Below are positions 17,598 to 27,927 of a stretch of DNA of 50,198 nucleotides, in pieces. Below the pieces are notes generated by a model. That model made no database searches and was not told the origin of the DNA. It was given only the letters and a program-made list of their open reading frames with translations. The stretch covers positions 1-50,198 of the forward strand of contig MHWN01000019.1 in NCBI GenBank assembly GCA_001825395.1, given 5' to 3'. The stretch comes from Candidatus Zambryskibacteria bacterium RIFCSPLOWO2_02_FULL_39_26. GTDB lineage: Bacteria; Patescibacteriota; Minisyncoccia; Phycocordibacterales; DATDWN01. Within the stretch, counting starts at the first letter, position 1. Every line of letters starts with the position of its first letter. The translations under genes were made by a program, and so were the position numbers.

Positions 17598-18959
17598 CTA
17601 GATTTCTCGGTAGATGACAGTAATAACATTCGGTTTCTTCGGACAAATGGCCCTGCCTATTTTATTGTAAATAGAACTTAAATCTTCTTTTGACGGAGCA
17701 AAAAAGTAGTGAGATGGATTCGAACTTAATCCTCTCAAAAAACCTTCGTCAACGTTCTTGCCAAGACCTATGGTATAAATGGCAACCCCCCCTGACTTAA
17801 TCTCTCCTGCAATGTTTTGAGCGGAGGCGCTTGGATAATTGGTCTCGCCTATTTTCTGCGGCTCTGTCGGAACCCCGTCAGTGAGAAGTATAACCACTTT
17901 TTTACTGTCAGCCCCTCCGCGAATAGACCTTAACTCCTGGAAGGCATCATTTAAACCGCCGGTAATATTTGTCTGCTCAAGAGTGGTGGTGCTTAAAAAA
18001 AGATTGTTTACCGCTTCCGTGGCAATATTTTTATCAGCTGATAAAGTGCTTTCTTGCTTTGAGTTCGTGCCGAAAGAAGTAATGGCCACTTGGTCTTGGG
18101 CGGATAAATTTTTTATGAAATTTTGGGCTGTACTAATAACAGTTGAAAACGGTTCGGGCGGACTGACGCTCTCTGACATCATGCTTCCTGATTTGTCCAA
18201 AACCAAATCCACATCAACCGGATTGAGACATGCTTCCACTCCGAGATTAAATGGCTTCGGCCAAGTAAAGACGAAATCCTGGGTTACTTTTTTGACTAAA
18301 CTATCAACAAACGAGCGAGAGGCGGCTACCACATTTTCGTTGTTGTCCAAGACTAGCACTACTAGTTCAACTTGCGGTATTGTCTCGGTAGAATTGTTTG
18401 TGATACTTCCAGTAATTCTCGGCGTTGTAGAAGCAAAAAGTAGCGTGCTGTGATTTACGGTTACATCCAAGTCTTTCCTTTCATCCTTTTCCCACGGAGC
18501 AAAGTTTGTAAACTGGAAATCAGCAGTTTTTGGTTTTTGATTTTTCAAAACGATACCAGTTTCAAAAACGGCAAATTTTTTACCTTTTGGAATGCTCGTC
18601 TCCCCCTCAATGGTTGTAATTAATTTGTTGTTTGTATCATAAATACCGAAGCGATATTTTGCTCTAGGATTTTTGGAAGTAATATTTGGGTTTTCTATGT
18701 ACGCCACTGCACTATAGACATCTCCGGAAATATTGAAAACTTTGGACCATAAGACTACCGGAGCCAAAGCCTCGTTGCTACAAATATTTTTACACGACCC
18801 CCCGCAGTCAATGCCGAGTTCACTGCCATTTTTAACACCGTCACTACAAGTTGGTGTTTTGTAAATAATTTTCCAAAAAACCGCGCCGACAATCAGCGCT
18901 AGCACCAATATTACACTGCCTCCATATAAAAACCGCCTTTTAGCCGACCAAGATGTCAT
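17598..18959 (-). CDS. VWA-domain membrane protein
   Basis: N-terminal TM; MIDAS DLVLDKSGSMMS; ATG is 6 nt after TATACT. Confidence 0.85.
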   Translation of the reverse strand: MTSWSAKRRFLYGGSVILVLALIVGAVFWKIIYKTPTCSDGVKNGSELGIDCGGSCKNICSNEALAPVVLWSKVFNISGDVYSAVAYIENPNITSKNPRAKYRFGIYDTNNKLITTIEGETSIPKGKKFAVFETGIVLKNQKPKTADFQFTNFAPWEKDERKDLDVTVNHSTLLFASTTPRITGSITNNSTETIPQVELVVLVLDNNENVVAASRSFVDSLVKKVTQDFVFTWPKPFNLGVEACLNPVDVDLVLDKSGSMMSESVSPPEPFSTVISTAQNFIKNLSAQDQVAITSFGTNSKQESTLSADKNIATEAVNNLFLSTTTLEQTNITGGLNDAFQELRSIRGGADSKKVVILLTDGVPTEPQKIGETNYPSASAQNIAGEIKSGGVAIYTIGLGKNVDEGFLRGLSSNPSHYFFAPSKEDLSSIYNKIGRAICPKKPNVITVIYREI

Positions 18960-19069
18960 GCGGATAGTATAACGTATAAAGTATAAGGTATAAAGGTAAA
19001 AAATTGGAAAGCAGAAAGTAGTATTTGACAATGACAGTAAAAAGCATAGCCTGATTAAGAGAGGTGGTT

Positions 19070-19282
19070 ATGATGGCTGGTTATATCACCAGACTTTGGT
19101 ACAAAGACGGTACTCTTGATCGAGTTGAGGTACAGGTCGGTAGGGGGTACGAGAAATTCTGGAGCAATACCGTGAGATTCAGAAATACGGATCCACTGGC
19201 GGTCACAAGGGTGGGACATGGCAGTTATGTAGAGGTCCATCGTTTTTGGTTTTTTGGATCACTCATAACTGTCCTGAACTAG
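19070..19282 (+). CDS. Small hypothetical protein in promoter/SD/terminator cassette
   Basis: TTGACA box, GAGAGGTGG before ATG, terminator aaggcgcgacatttctgtcgcgcctttt. Confidence 0.6.
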   Translation: MMAGYITRLWYKDGTLDRVEVQVGRGYEKFWSNTVRFRNTDPLAVTRVGHGSYVEVHRFWFFGSLITVLN

Positions 19283-19302
19283 CTCTGAAAAAACCCAACA
19301 AA

Positions 19303-19332
19303 CAAGGCGCGACATTTCTGTCGCGCCTTTTG
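19303..19332 (+). terminator. Rho-independent terminator
   Basis: aaggcgcgacatttctgtcgcgcctttt. Confidence 0.75.
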
Positions 19333-19373
19333 ATTTGTCTAAAATCGAATCACCTGTTCTGGCGCCTACCTAT

Positions 19374-19404
19374 CCCAGTAGTAGATGCTTCGCATCACTA
19401 CGGG
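19374..19404. repeat. CCC-GTAGT/ACTAC-GGG hairpin repeat
   Basis: cccagtagtagatgcttcgcatcactacggg; related copies listed in findings. Confidence 0.8.
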
Positions 19405-19520
19405 ACATGCTTTCCCACGAGTGAGTACTTGCCCCGTAGCGAGCTTCGCTCTGCTACTAGGGTCATCGGCACTATTGGGCTTAACCCCAGTAGTAGAAAT
19501 TTGAAAAGTTAAATAATTTG

Positions 19521-19627
19521 TTCTGGCGGCTAGCTACTTTCCCCGTGAGAGTATCATCGCCTCAACCGAGCTTAACTTCCGTGTTCGGAATGAGAACGGG
19601 TGTGACCTCGGCGATAAGCCACCAAAA
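19521..19627 (-). rRNA. rrf: 5S rRNA
   Basis: ggcttatcgccgaggtcacacccgttctcattccgaac..., flanked by complementary AAATAATTTGTT/AACAAATTATT. Confidence 0.9.
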
Positions 19628-20308
19628 CAAATTATTCAACTTTATTTACTTTTCAAATTTCACTACAGGGCATGCTTCCGTGTCGGAATGCCTGGCCCGT
19701 ACCGAGCTATGCTCTGGTACTGGGCAGAACAGGTGCCTGTCCCGTAGTCAGCTTTGCTGTACTACTGGGATGACCACCACGTTAAATCACCAACACAAAG
19801 AATTCAATCTATTTTGTATATTGTATCTAATTGTAAAAGTAACGTTCATGGCTGTATTATGATAATTAAAAATAAATTTTTAATTGTATTCATTCCATGT
19901 AACAGGATAAAGCTCACCCACGAATAATACAAACAGATACTAATCTTTCGAATAAATTTAGTAATTCATTCGTTAAAATTCGTACATTCGTAGATTGGTG
20001 GGCTGGTTCTCAAATTTCCTAATAGAAATCGGCTAATTAGTACACCTCGGCTCAACACATTACTGTGCTTACACCTAGTGCCTATCACGTAATAATCTCT
20101 TACGGGCCTCAAACGATTCCTAATCTTGAAGTTGGCTTCATGCTTAGATGCTTTCAGCATTTATCCATTCCCGACTTAGCTACTCTGCGGTGCCCTTGGC
20201 AGGACAGCAGACACACCAGAGGTCAGTTCATCCCGGTCCTCTCGTACTAGGGACAAATCTTCTCAAGAATCAACGCCTACAGTAGATAGGAGACCAACCT
20301 GTCTCACG

Positions 20309-21796
20309 CATGTTCCCACAAATTACTTTGTGCATTGGACTATAACTTGATCAAGTCCAAAGTCTGTAAAGTCGTAAAGTCTTTAAAGGAAATTCCTTTA
20401 GGGACTTTATGGACTTTTAACTTTCGACTCAACTGTTGATGTTTAGTCTCTACGGGCACTTATGAAGTTGAGAGAAGGAGCGAAGAAAAATCTTCGCTGA
20501 AGGAGTGTGGGCCGAAAGGAGACTCCGGCCAATCAAGACAATCAAGCTTGAACCAGCGCGAAGCTTACAATCCAAGCGCCTAGTCACTTTCTAGTATTAT
20601 CAAGTCCAGAAATGCACTCCCGACTCCACACATCCTTCTCTCAACTTCATAAACTTCCCTCGGTATTACCCACACATATGGGTTCCACCGATATAAATCA
20701 ACTTTAACCCCTCCCTCCTCGTACGAGGAGGGAGGGAACCGCCGTGATTTGATTGATCTCGCCCTGCGAAGCTCGTAATCGAGCGAAGTAGGGGCTCTAT
20801 CTTTTATTTGCAGAAATAAATTTCTGCAATTTTAAAACGAACTATATTATTTTTTGCCTCTGAGGATTCAGATTGTGGAGGAATCATTATATATCTTGCG
20901 ATATGATATGAATCCTCCACGGTCTGACATGCCTTCCATTATTACTAATGGTACTGACTATACTTTTTCCAGGTTTTCCACTTCTAGAACTGACGTGTTA
21001 GCACCCGCCTCTTCGGCGAGCACTCTGTCTATCTTACTAGACAAGTCGATACGGGGATTATCAATCTTATAGTTCATTACTTCTGGAATAAACGGAGTAA
21101 CAATTGAAATAAAACGAGTATAATCGTTTCTCCCAATTGCAATTTTCCATTGATTTCTATCTTTCACAATTGTTGGATGTAGATGATACTTTTCCTTCAG
21201 AAAATCTGCAATTACTTTTTGATCTTCAAAAGAAAACGAATGTGTGTTCAAGGTGATGTCGCCACCATTATTTGAACCGTCATCCATATACCACACTGCC
21301 AACATTTGATCCGAAAAAATCGGTAGTATTTCTGTTGGGAACTTCTTCACTCCATTTTTATAAAAAATTTCGTGAATTATTCCAAAGTTTTTTAGACTTT
21401 TTGTGTGAAAGTACCAAGATACTTCTTTTAGATTTCGTTTCTTGTTTAGCCAAGAAATCTCCCTTGGTTCTTTAGAAACTAAATCTTTTAACATCTTATA
21501 CTTCCACCAGACATACTCTTTTTGTTTATCACCATGATGCACTCGAAGGCGAGCAGTGTAACTAGCTCGTATTCCTTTCGATCGACACTCAAGCCGTACA
21601 TCGCCAAGCAATGACCCTATAATCACATCTAATTGATGTGATGGAAATGCAGATTGTAATCTTCCCACGATATTATCCATTACCTATATTTTACCACCAT
21701 AAGTGATAAAAATGTGCAACCGGACTTCACCGTTATGAGTCAGTTTATTTTTATTTATTTCTTATTTATTCTCGTAAATTGTCTTAAGCTGGGCTC
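20309..21796 (-). mobile_element. Group I intron in 23S, about L2593, with LAGLIDADG ORF
   Basis: 5' exon TTCAT pairs with IGS GTGAA; 3' exon CGTGAGACAG after terminal G; R (ccgtagagactaaac); long P6 extension. Confidence 0.85.
20958..21680 (-). CDS. LAGLIDADG-type homing endonuclease-like protein
   Basis: IIGSLLGDVRLECRS and MLAVWYMDDGSNNGG. Confidence 0.92.
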   Translation of the reverse strand: MDNIVGRLQSAFPSHQLDVIIGSLLGDVRLECRSKGIRASYTARLRVHHGDKQKEYVWWKYKMLKDLVSKEPREISWLNKKRNLKEVSWYFHTKSLKNFGIIHEIFYKNGVKKFPTEILPIFSDQMLAVWYMDDGSNNGGDITLNTHSFSFEDQKVIADFLKEKYHLHPTIVKDRNQWKIAIGRNDYTRFISIVTPFIPEVMNYKIDNPRIDLSSKIDRVLAEEAGANTSVLEVENLEKV

Positions 21797-21890
21797 ATGA
21801 ATCCTTACCCAGCTCGCGTATCTTTTTAAATGGCGAACAGCCATACCCTTGGGAGCTTCTTCACCCCCAGGCTAAGATGAGCCGACATCG

Positions 21891-22120
21891 CTGTCGTATT
21901 TTTCTCCCATTACTGAGAGGATCGGACTATATCTTCATCCTAATTTGAAATTAGGAGATTGGCGTGTAGTCTCTACGGGTTCCCAAATATAATTTAATAT
22001 ATGAGCCTTCCCACGGTATTGTCCATGGCTAATGGAGTTCACCGTTATAGCCAATTTATTTTTGTATCGCATTACTGCGATAGGCACCCCGATGTTGCTC
22101 AATTTTTACATTGAACGTTA
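21891..22120 (-). mobile_element. ORF-less group I intron in 23S, L2500 (230 nt)
   Basis: 5' exon GCACCT pairs with IGS GGGTGC; P10 ACATCG/CGATGT; S gatatagtcc, R ccgtagagactacacgcc. Confidence 0.87.
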
Positions 22121-22306
22121 AGGTGCCGAACTGCACCGTCGCTATGGACGCTTAGGTGCAACCAGCCTGTTCATTTCTGTTTTGTAACAGGTGTGTGGCT
22201 GGTGAATAGACTATATCATCATCCCTCTGCTCACGAGCGGAGGGAGACGGCGTGTTAGCGTAAACCTGTGTTCGAAGCAGGAATACACTCTGATCACAGA
22301 AAGTGA

Positions 22307-22915
22307 TCAAGTCGTTACAGGGTCAAAGAGTTTATATTGTAATGATTCAATAATGAATGGGTAGATTAAAGATTGGAATTTTTTAGTCTCTCTTGCTCCA
22401 AAAAATAACGCGAAACCTTTATTTTTCTTATCATAGATTTTGGTAGCAATGTCAAAATTTTTCTCAATAGTTTTTTGTAATATTTCTGATTCAGTACGCG
22501 TTATGCGACCGAGATAAATAAAACTATTTCTGTTTATTTTGTCATAGTAACCATCATCCATATACCAAACAGCAAGTGTTATTGGATGGATTAAAAAATT
22601 TCCAATATCAGTTGGGATAATTTTCTTTCCATTGGGATAGAAATACTTTCGCCATTTTCCAAAGCTGGGTGATGCACTCGACTGCCATCGGCAATACGAG
22701 TACGTTGCCTTAGTTTTGGGATGTATTCTTTCGAGGTAACTTGGTGTTCCTTGAAATAATCTGCCGAAAATTTTTCCTTTCCACAAAACATAATCTTTTT
22801 GTTTATCACTATGTTCCAGTCTTAGTCTGGCATTCTTCTCTCCGGTTTTTTGTAAAAAACCATCACCGAGAACTGTACCGACCAAGACATTTGTTTGTTG
22901 TTTAGTTAATTCCAT
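22307..22915 (-). CDS. LAGLIDADG-type homing endonuclease-like protein
   Basis: LVGTVLGDGFLQKTG and LAVWYMDDGYYD. Confidence 0.92.
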   Translation of the reverse strand: MELTKQQTNVLVGTVLGDGFLQKTGEKNARLRLEHSDKQKDYVLWKGKIFGRLFQGTPSYLERIHPKTKATYSYCRWQSSASPSFGKWRKYFYPNGKKIIPTDIGNFLIHPITLAVWYMDDGYYDKINRNSFIYLGRITRTESEILQKTIEKNFDIATKIYDKKNKGFALFFGARETKKFQSLIYPFIIESLQYKLFDPVTT

Positions 22916-23088
22916 TGCATCAATTATACATTACATTTTTTCTCTCGACTTCCCACGGGATTGCGCACTCTAGAACTCCTAAAACTTTTTTACAAAAGTT
23001 CGGAGAGACCTGTGCGTGTCAACCGTTATAAGCCGTTTATACCCCGACCTAGATCGTCGGGACACAGGAGTAACACAAAATTATTTGA

Positions 23089-23185
23089 GTCATGATTTTT
23101 TATAGTATCTGCGGAACCTGTGAAAAGGTGAGCAGAAAGAAAATTTTCACCAGAAAATTATTCTGTTACTAGAAAAAATTATGAC
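23089..23185 (-). repeat. MITE-like ~95-bp repeat inside the L2449 intron (copy of 46351..46448)
   Basis: Reverse complement gtcataattttttctagtaacagaataattttctggtgaaaattttctttctgctcaccttttcacaggttccgcagatactataaaaaatcatga closely matches 46351..46448. Confidence 0.85.
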
Positions 23186-23463
23186 GAAAAACAATTCCAT
23201 GTATCCTATTTCTCCGCAAATTACTTCGCGGGAGGACAACAAGACTCTTCTAAACAAATCTATAAATAGATCTATCGCAGAGTCCATCCCCGGGGTAGCT
23301 TTTATCCGATAATCTCCGGCCGCCTCTAACACGGACCGTCGGTTCACTATGTTCTGCTTTCGCATCTGTTTGGCATGTACGCCTTACAGTTAAGCCAGCT
23401 TGTGCCATTACACTATCGCCATGGTTTCCATTCACGGCTAGCTGACCTTAATAAACTCCTCCG

Positions 23464-24099
23464 TTACTCTTTAGGCATTTTGTTCCCTAATTTATATCTA
23501 AGAGATGGAATAATATATGGACTTACAATATTCCTAAACTTTTCAGCTGATTCTGAAATAATATAAAGTCTTAAGTATTTTTGTTTTTGAACATGAAGTT
23601 TTGTTTCAATGTCAAATTTTTTACTTAAAACATTTTGTATTCTTTTAAGCTCATCTCTTTTATATCCAAGTGTATGAATAATATAGGTATTGTGTTTTTT
23701 GGACTTCAATGACCCATCATCCATAAACCAAATCGCTAAGCTCAATGGTGTAAGTAATTCGTGAATAGAATTTGGAATTATTTTCTTTTTTCTACTGTAG
23801 AATTGCTCACCATAAAATTTTAGTAATTCATGTGAATATGTAGAGAAATGATAACTGAATGGTTTATTGTTTTTTAGTCTTATCTTAGGAGTCATTCGCA
23901 CCCAATTATGTAATTCCTTATGTAACCAGTCTAAATATTCTTTTTGAATGACAGAATGTTCAATCTTTAGTTTATAAGTTTTTCCATTATTTTGAGTTTC
24001 CAAATGACCATCGCCAAGCGTAAGACCAACAATAATATCTCTCTGTTTTGAGGTGAGTTCTAGATTCTTTTTGTAATCTTCTATCTCTTTTGACCTCAT
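23464..24099 (-). CDS. LAGLIDADG-type homing endonuclease-like protein whose last codons lie in the 23S exon
   Basis: IVGLTLGDGHLETQN and LAIWFMDDGSLKSKK; 3' end ATG CCT AAA GAG TAA. Confidence 0.9.
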   Translation of the reverse strand: MRSKEIEDYKKNLELTSKQRDIIVGLTLGDGHLETQNNGKTYKLKIEHSVIQKEYLDWLHKELHNWVRMTPKIRLKNNKPFSYHFSTYSHELLKFYGEQFYSRKKKIIPNSIHELLTPLSLAIWFMDDGSLKSKKHNTYIIHTLGYKRDELKRIQNVLSKKFDIETKLHVQKQKYLRLYIISESAEKFRNIVSPYIIPSLRYKLGNKMPKE

Positions 24100-24552
24100 T
24101 TTATTTTAATTAGGTTGATACAACTTAATGTATCTACTTTGTGTCACCACAAAGATCGGACTATATCTTCATCCTTTTTACTGGATGGCTGACATTTAGT
24201 CTCTACGGGTATTTATGAATTAGAAGATGAGTGGGTCCGACCGTACGTTCGGACCCAGATGAATTAAGAGCCAAAACTCTGCAATTTTCGTACTACTACG
24301 AGCCCTAAGTCTCGCACCACGCCGCCTGATGCAGTGGTTTGCAGAATATTGTTCCAATTGCTGGACTCTTTACTCATCTTCTAATTCACAAACTTCCCTC
24401 GGTGTAATCTTAATTATATCAAGATTTCCACCGATATAGTCAACTTTTCTCATACCGTTTTCACGATATGGTCCCCCTTATTTCTTTTTTTCGGTATGAA
24501 CCACCTAGGAGGCGCCACGGATTGAAGAAACGAAATTACTTTCGCGTCCTCA
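23476..24552 (-). mobile_element. Group I intron in 23S near L2259-2262 with LAGLIDADG ORF
   Basis: Splits GGGGCGCTATCCT / CCTAAAGAGTAACGG; S and R elements at ~24158 and ~24197; boundaries +/-10 nt. Confidence 0.8.
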
Positions 24553-24853
24553 AGGATAGCGCCCCACTAAAACTGCCCACCAGAAACTGTCTCTCGTCGT
24601 TTTTGCCGCCGAGGTTAGAAATTACATCAAACAAAATGGCTATTTCACTGTCGAGTAGATTCCATCCGAAAACGAAACCGTCAAACCTCTGACCACTATG
24701 CTACGTATGTCAAACGTAATCTCAATATCAAGTTGCAGTAAAGCTCCCGGGGTCTTTTCGTCTAACTGCAGGTAACCGGCATCTTCACCGGTATTGTATT
24801 TTCACCGAGCAAATCCCCGAGACAGTTCTCCAGTCATTATACCATTCGTGCAC

Positions 24854-24891
<38 letters not shown>

Positions 24892-25704
24892 CAATATTAT
24901 ACTTTCATATAACCTTATGGACTATATCTTATCAGTTTTAATATTCTGATTTTGGCGTGTAGTCTCTGAGGATTTTCTAAGAGTGTCGAATTGTTCTGAT
25001 AATGTTTCAGAAATATATTCTTTTGAATATTTTCTGTTTTTACCTTGAGCATTCATAGTAAATGCTATGTCTACAATTCGTTTGAACCCTCCAATAGTTA
25101 AATGCTCCTTTTTCATAATCCTATCTATAATATCGGTGAATTTCTCAAAATCTTGTGTTTTCGTCGCTAAACGATATTTTCTGAAAAACGGAATTATTTT
25201 TTCTTGAAGAGTCTTGTGATTTTCAACCGTGTACGTCATCACATTATATGGTGACGTCTTGCGGTGTATTCTTCCAGTTTTAAAGACATGATCTTTAAGA
25301 AGGAGAAGCACATCTACATTGTTTTCATGTTGATAAACTTGAAAACAAGGATTTAATATCCATTTCCATCCTTGGCCCGTGCCATCTGAATAGACGTAAT
25401 ATTTTTGTTTTGTCATCGCGACACTGAAACTAGACTCACCATCTACAAATCCAGCCATGAAATAGTTTAAATATTTTCCAGGTAGTTTTGATAGACGGTC
25501 ATAATATTCTTTATGTTTTTCTTTTTTCATTGTGTTAGATGACACTCTTAGAATCTTTCCTGCTGATTGTTCGCGTCGGCTTTTGGATTTTTACCGTCAA
25601 GGTACCAAAAGTTCATTGCGAGTTTTCCAGCATTTGGCCAAATTTTAGAACGGCCCTTTTTGTTTCCCGGCACTTTCTTAGAAAGTGCTGGGCGTAGCAA
25701 AATT
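24892..25704 (-). mobile_element. Group I intron in 23S, L1923, with LAGLIDADG ORF
   Basis: 5' exon AACGGT pairs with IGS GCCGTT (6 bp, terminal U.G); 3' exon CCTAAGG after terminal G; P/Q, R, S present. Confidence 0.88.
24922..25545 (-). CDS. LAGLIDADG-type endonuclease-like protein (YFMAGFVDGESSF)
   Basis: Single LAGLIDADG motif, intron location. Confidence 0.88.
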   Translation of the reverse strand: MSSNTMKKEKHKEYYDRLSKLPGKYLNYFMAGFVDGESSFSVAMTKQKYYVYSDGTGQGWKWILNPCFQVYQHENNVDVLLLLKDHVFKTGRIHRKTSPYNVMTYTVENHKTLQEKIIPFFRKYRLATKTQDFEKFTDIIDRIMKKEHLTIGGFKRIVDIAFTMNAQGKNRKYSKEYISETLSEQFDTLRKSSETTRQNQNIKTDKI

Positions 25705-25710
25705 ACCGTT
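25705..25710 (-). other. 6-nt 23S micro-exon AACGGU (E. coli 1918-1923)
   Basis: Lies between L1917 intron (ends ..AAAATG) and L1923 intron (starts AATTTTG); exact match to E. coli 1918-1923. Confidence 0.85.
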
Positions 25711-26005
25711 CATTTTGTGTAGTTTTTTGTATAATGATGCACAACTTTATTTTATCATCAAAAACTTTCTATTGTTAACTCATTGTCGCCAATGAGATCG
25801 GACTATATCATCTCCTCGATTTCTCTCGGAGTTCTGCGTATAGTCTCTGAGGGTTTCCTTCGATTTCTCTCAGGATCTTCCCTGCTGATTGTCCGCGCTG
25901 AACAGATTTTCACTACTTGGTGGTTAAACCGCCAAGTGAGTACTGTTAGATTCTCGGATTTTCCAGCATATAGCAGAATTTTTTGTAACTACAACAGTCC
26001 AGTCT
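25711..26005 (-). mobile_element. ORF-less group I intron in 23S, L1917 (295 nt)
   Basis: 5' exon GTAACTAT pairs with IGS GTAGTTAC (8 bp, terminal U.G); P/Q, R, S elements complete. Confidence 0.88.
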
Positions 26006-26199
26006 ATAGTTACGGCCGACATTCACCAGGGCTTATATAGTCAGCCTACAATCTTGCGATTTTCAGTTACCATATTTGACCTTCTGGCATTGGTCAGGCA
26101 TCACCCCCTATACATCCTCTTGCGAGTTCGCAGGGAGCTGTGTTTTTGATAAACAGTTGCCAGAGAGACTTTTGTTGCAACCTCGCACGCAGCGCGAGG

Positions 26200-26320
26200 A
26201 AATCCAAATTACAAAATCCAAATGACAAATCAATTACAAAATCCAAATGACAAAGTTTTTAATTTTGAAATTTAAATTTTGAATTTGATTGGAAATTTGA
26301 AATTTGAGCTTTGAAATTCC
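26200..26320. repeat. AT-rich palindromic repeat inserted in a 23S helix
   Basis: aaatccaaattacaaaatccaaatgaca... / ...ttggaaatttgaaatttgag. Confidence 0.7.
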
Positions 26321-26905
26321 TTGTGCTACGCACAAGGTAAGCCTTATTCCGAAGTTACGGCTGCTTTTTTGCCGAGTTCCTTGGGGATCTCTCACTCGTT
26401 CGCCTTACTCTACTCGAGCTGACTACCTGTGTCGGTTTACGGTACGGATTTCTGCGTGTTATGCTTAGAAAATTTTCTTGGAAGCGTGCTTTGTTGAATC
26501 CCTTTTGACGTATCGCCAGGTTTAAATGTTAATTGGTATTCTCAATTAAGAGCTCGTGCGGATTTTCCTACACGACTACCTTCTAACATTTACTCAAATC
26601 CAATAATGAGCTCAACATACTACACTCCGTCATTCCATCGCACACACAGAAAGTTCGGGAATATTAACCCGATGTCCATCGGCTGCGGATCTCTCCATTG
26701 CCTTAGGCCCGACTAACCCTGCTCTGATTGACATTGAACAGGAAACCTTAGTCTTTCGGCGTGAAGGGTTCTCACCTTCATTGTGGTTACTTGTGCCAAC
26801 ATTCTTACTTCACAACGCTCCAGCGTGGGTCACCCCTTCACCTTCACAGCAGATGCGAATACTCTCCTACCGCTCCGCTCGCATCTCGCTACACTCGATG
26901 CTTGC

Positions 26906-27031
26906 TAAATTTAAAATTGAAAAATCAAAGTGTAAAATGACAATGCAAAATTAAAAATTTTAATTCTCGAAATTCCTTAATTTTACATTTTTAACTGTCA
27001 TTTTGATTTTTGATATTTACATTTTACATTT
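26906..27031. repeat. AT-rich palindromic repeat in a 23S helix
   Basis: aaatcaaagtgtaaaatgacaatgcaaaattaaaaatt ... aattttacatttttaactgtcattttgatttt. Confidence 0.85.
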
Positions 27032-27722
27032 AGTTCGCCTCGAACACAGTGAGATGCGAACGAAACCCTCAGTTTCGGTACTATGTTTAACCCCGATTAT
27101 TTGCGGCGCGGATTCTCTTACTGAGTGAGCTGTTACGCTATCTTTAAAGGATGGCTGCTTCTAAGCCAACCTCCTCAGTGTTTGAGAAAATCCACCACCT
27201 TAAGTGTACTTAACATAGATTTAGGGACCTTAAATAGAGATCTAGGCTGTTTCCTTTTTGACGTGTGGAGCTTAGCCCCCACCGTCTAACTGCCGTATAT
27301 TTAATCTTCCGTATTCGGAGTTTGATAGGTCTCACGAGATTGCTCCCTGTTGAGACCTTCCAGTGCTCTACCCCGGAAGGATACGTACGACGCTAGCCCA
27401 AAAGCTATTTCGGAGAGAACCAGCTATTACCAGGCTCGATTAGCTTTTCACTTCTTATCACAAGTCATCCGGTAGTATTGCACGGCTAAACGGTTCGGGC
27501 CTCCCAAGGGATTTCTCCCTTGTTCACCCTGCTCATGACAAGCTCGCTCTGGCTTCGGGTCTGTACCACACGATACTATAAATAAATATAGAAGCGCGCT
27601 ATTCACACTCGGTTTCCCTGTGACTCCACCCCGATGAAGGGCTTAGTCGAACCGCGTAGTACAACTCGTTGGCTCATTCTTCAATAGGCACGCCATGACG
27701 GCGCCTCACTTCGTTCGCCACC

Positions 27723-27806
27723 TAAATTCAAAATGAAAATATCAAAATGAAAAATTAAATTCTGAGAATTTTCATTTTACACTTTGATTTCTTATTTTTA
27801 CATTTA
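27723..27806. repeat. AT-rich palindromic repeat in a 23S helix
   Basis: aaaatatcaaaatgaaaaatt...aattttcattttacactttgatttc. Confidence 0.8.
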
Positions 27807-27890
27807 AGCGGTGTCGAACGCAGTGAGACGCCGCGCTGACTCCTTGTAAGCATATGGTTTCAGATCTATTTCACTGTCCTAATCGGACTT

Positions 27891-27927
<37 letters not shown>

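Larger units (their letters stand above)
22172..23285 (-). mobile_element. Group I intron in 23S, L2449, with LAGLIDADG ORF and inserted repeat
   Basis: 5' exon CCCCGGGGAT / 3' exon AACAGGCTGG; R gaccctgtaacgacttg, S gatatagtc. Confidence 0.87.

Noticed and set aside
17839-18453. 204-aa + strand ORF
   Set aside because: Antisense to the VWA gene; composition reflects the opposite-strand codon structure and no start signals are seen.
19246-19862. ORFs over 5S and its flanks (19246..19512, 19518..19862)
   Set aside because: They lie on 5S rRNA and hairpin repeats.
24892-26005. Nested twintron at L1917/L1923
   Set aside because: Each core has its own complete P1, P/Q, R and S in tandem; an intervening AACGGT exon fits better than nesting.
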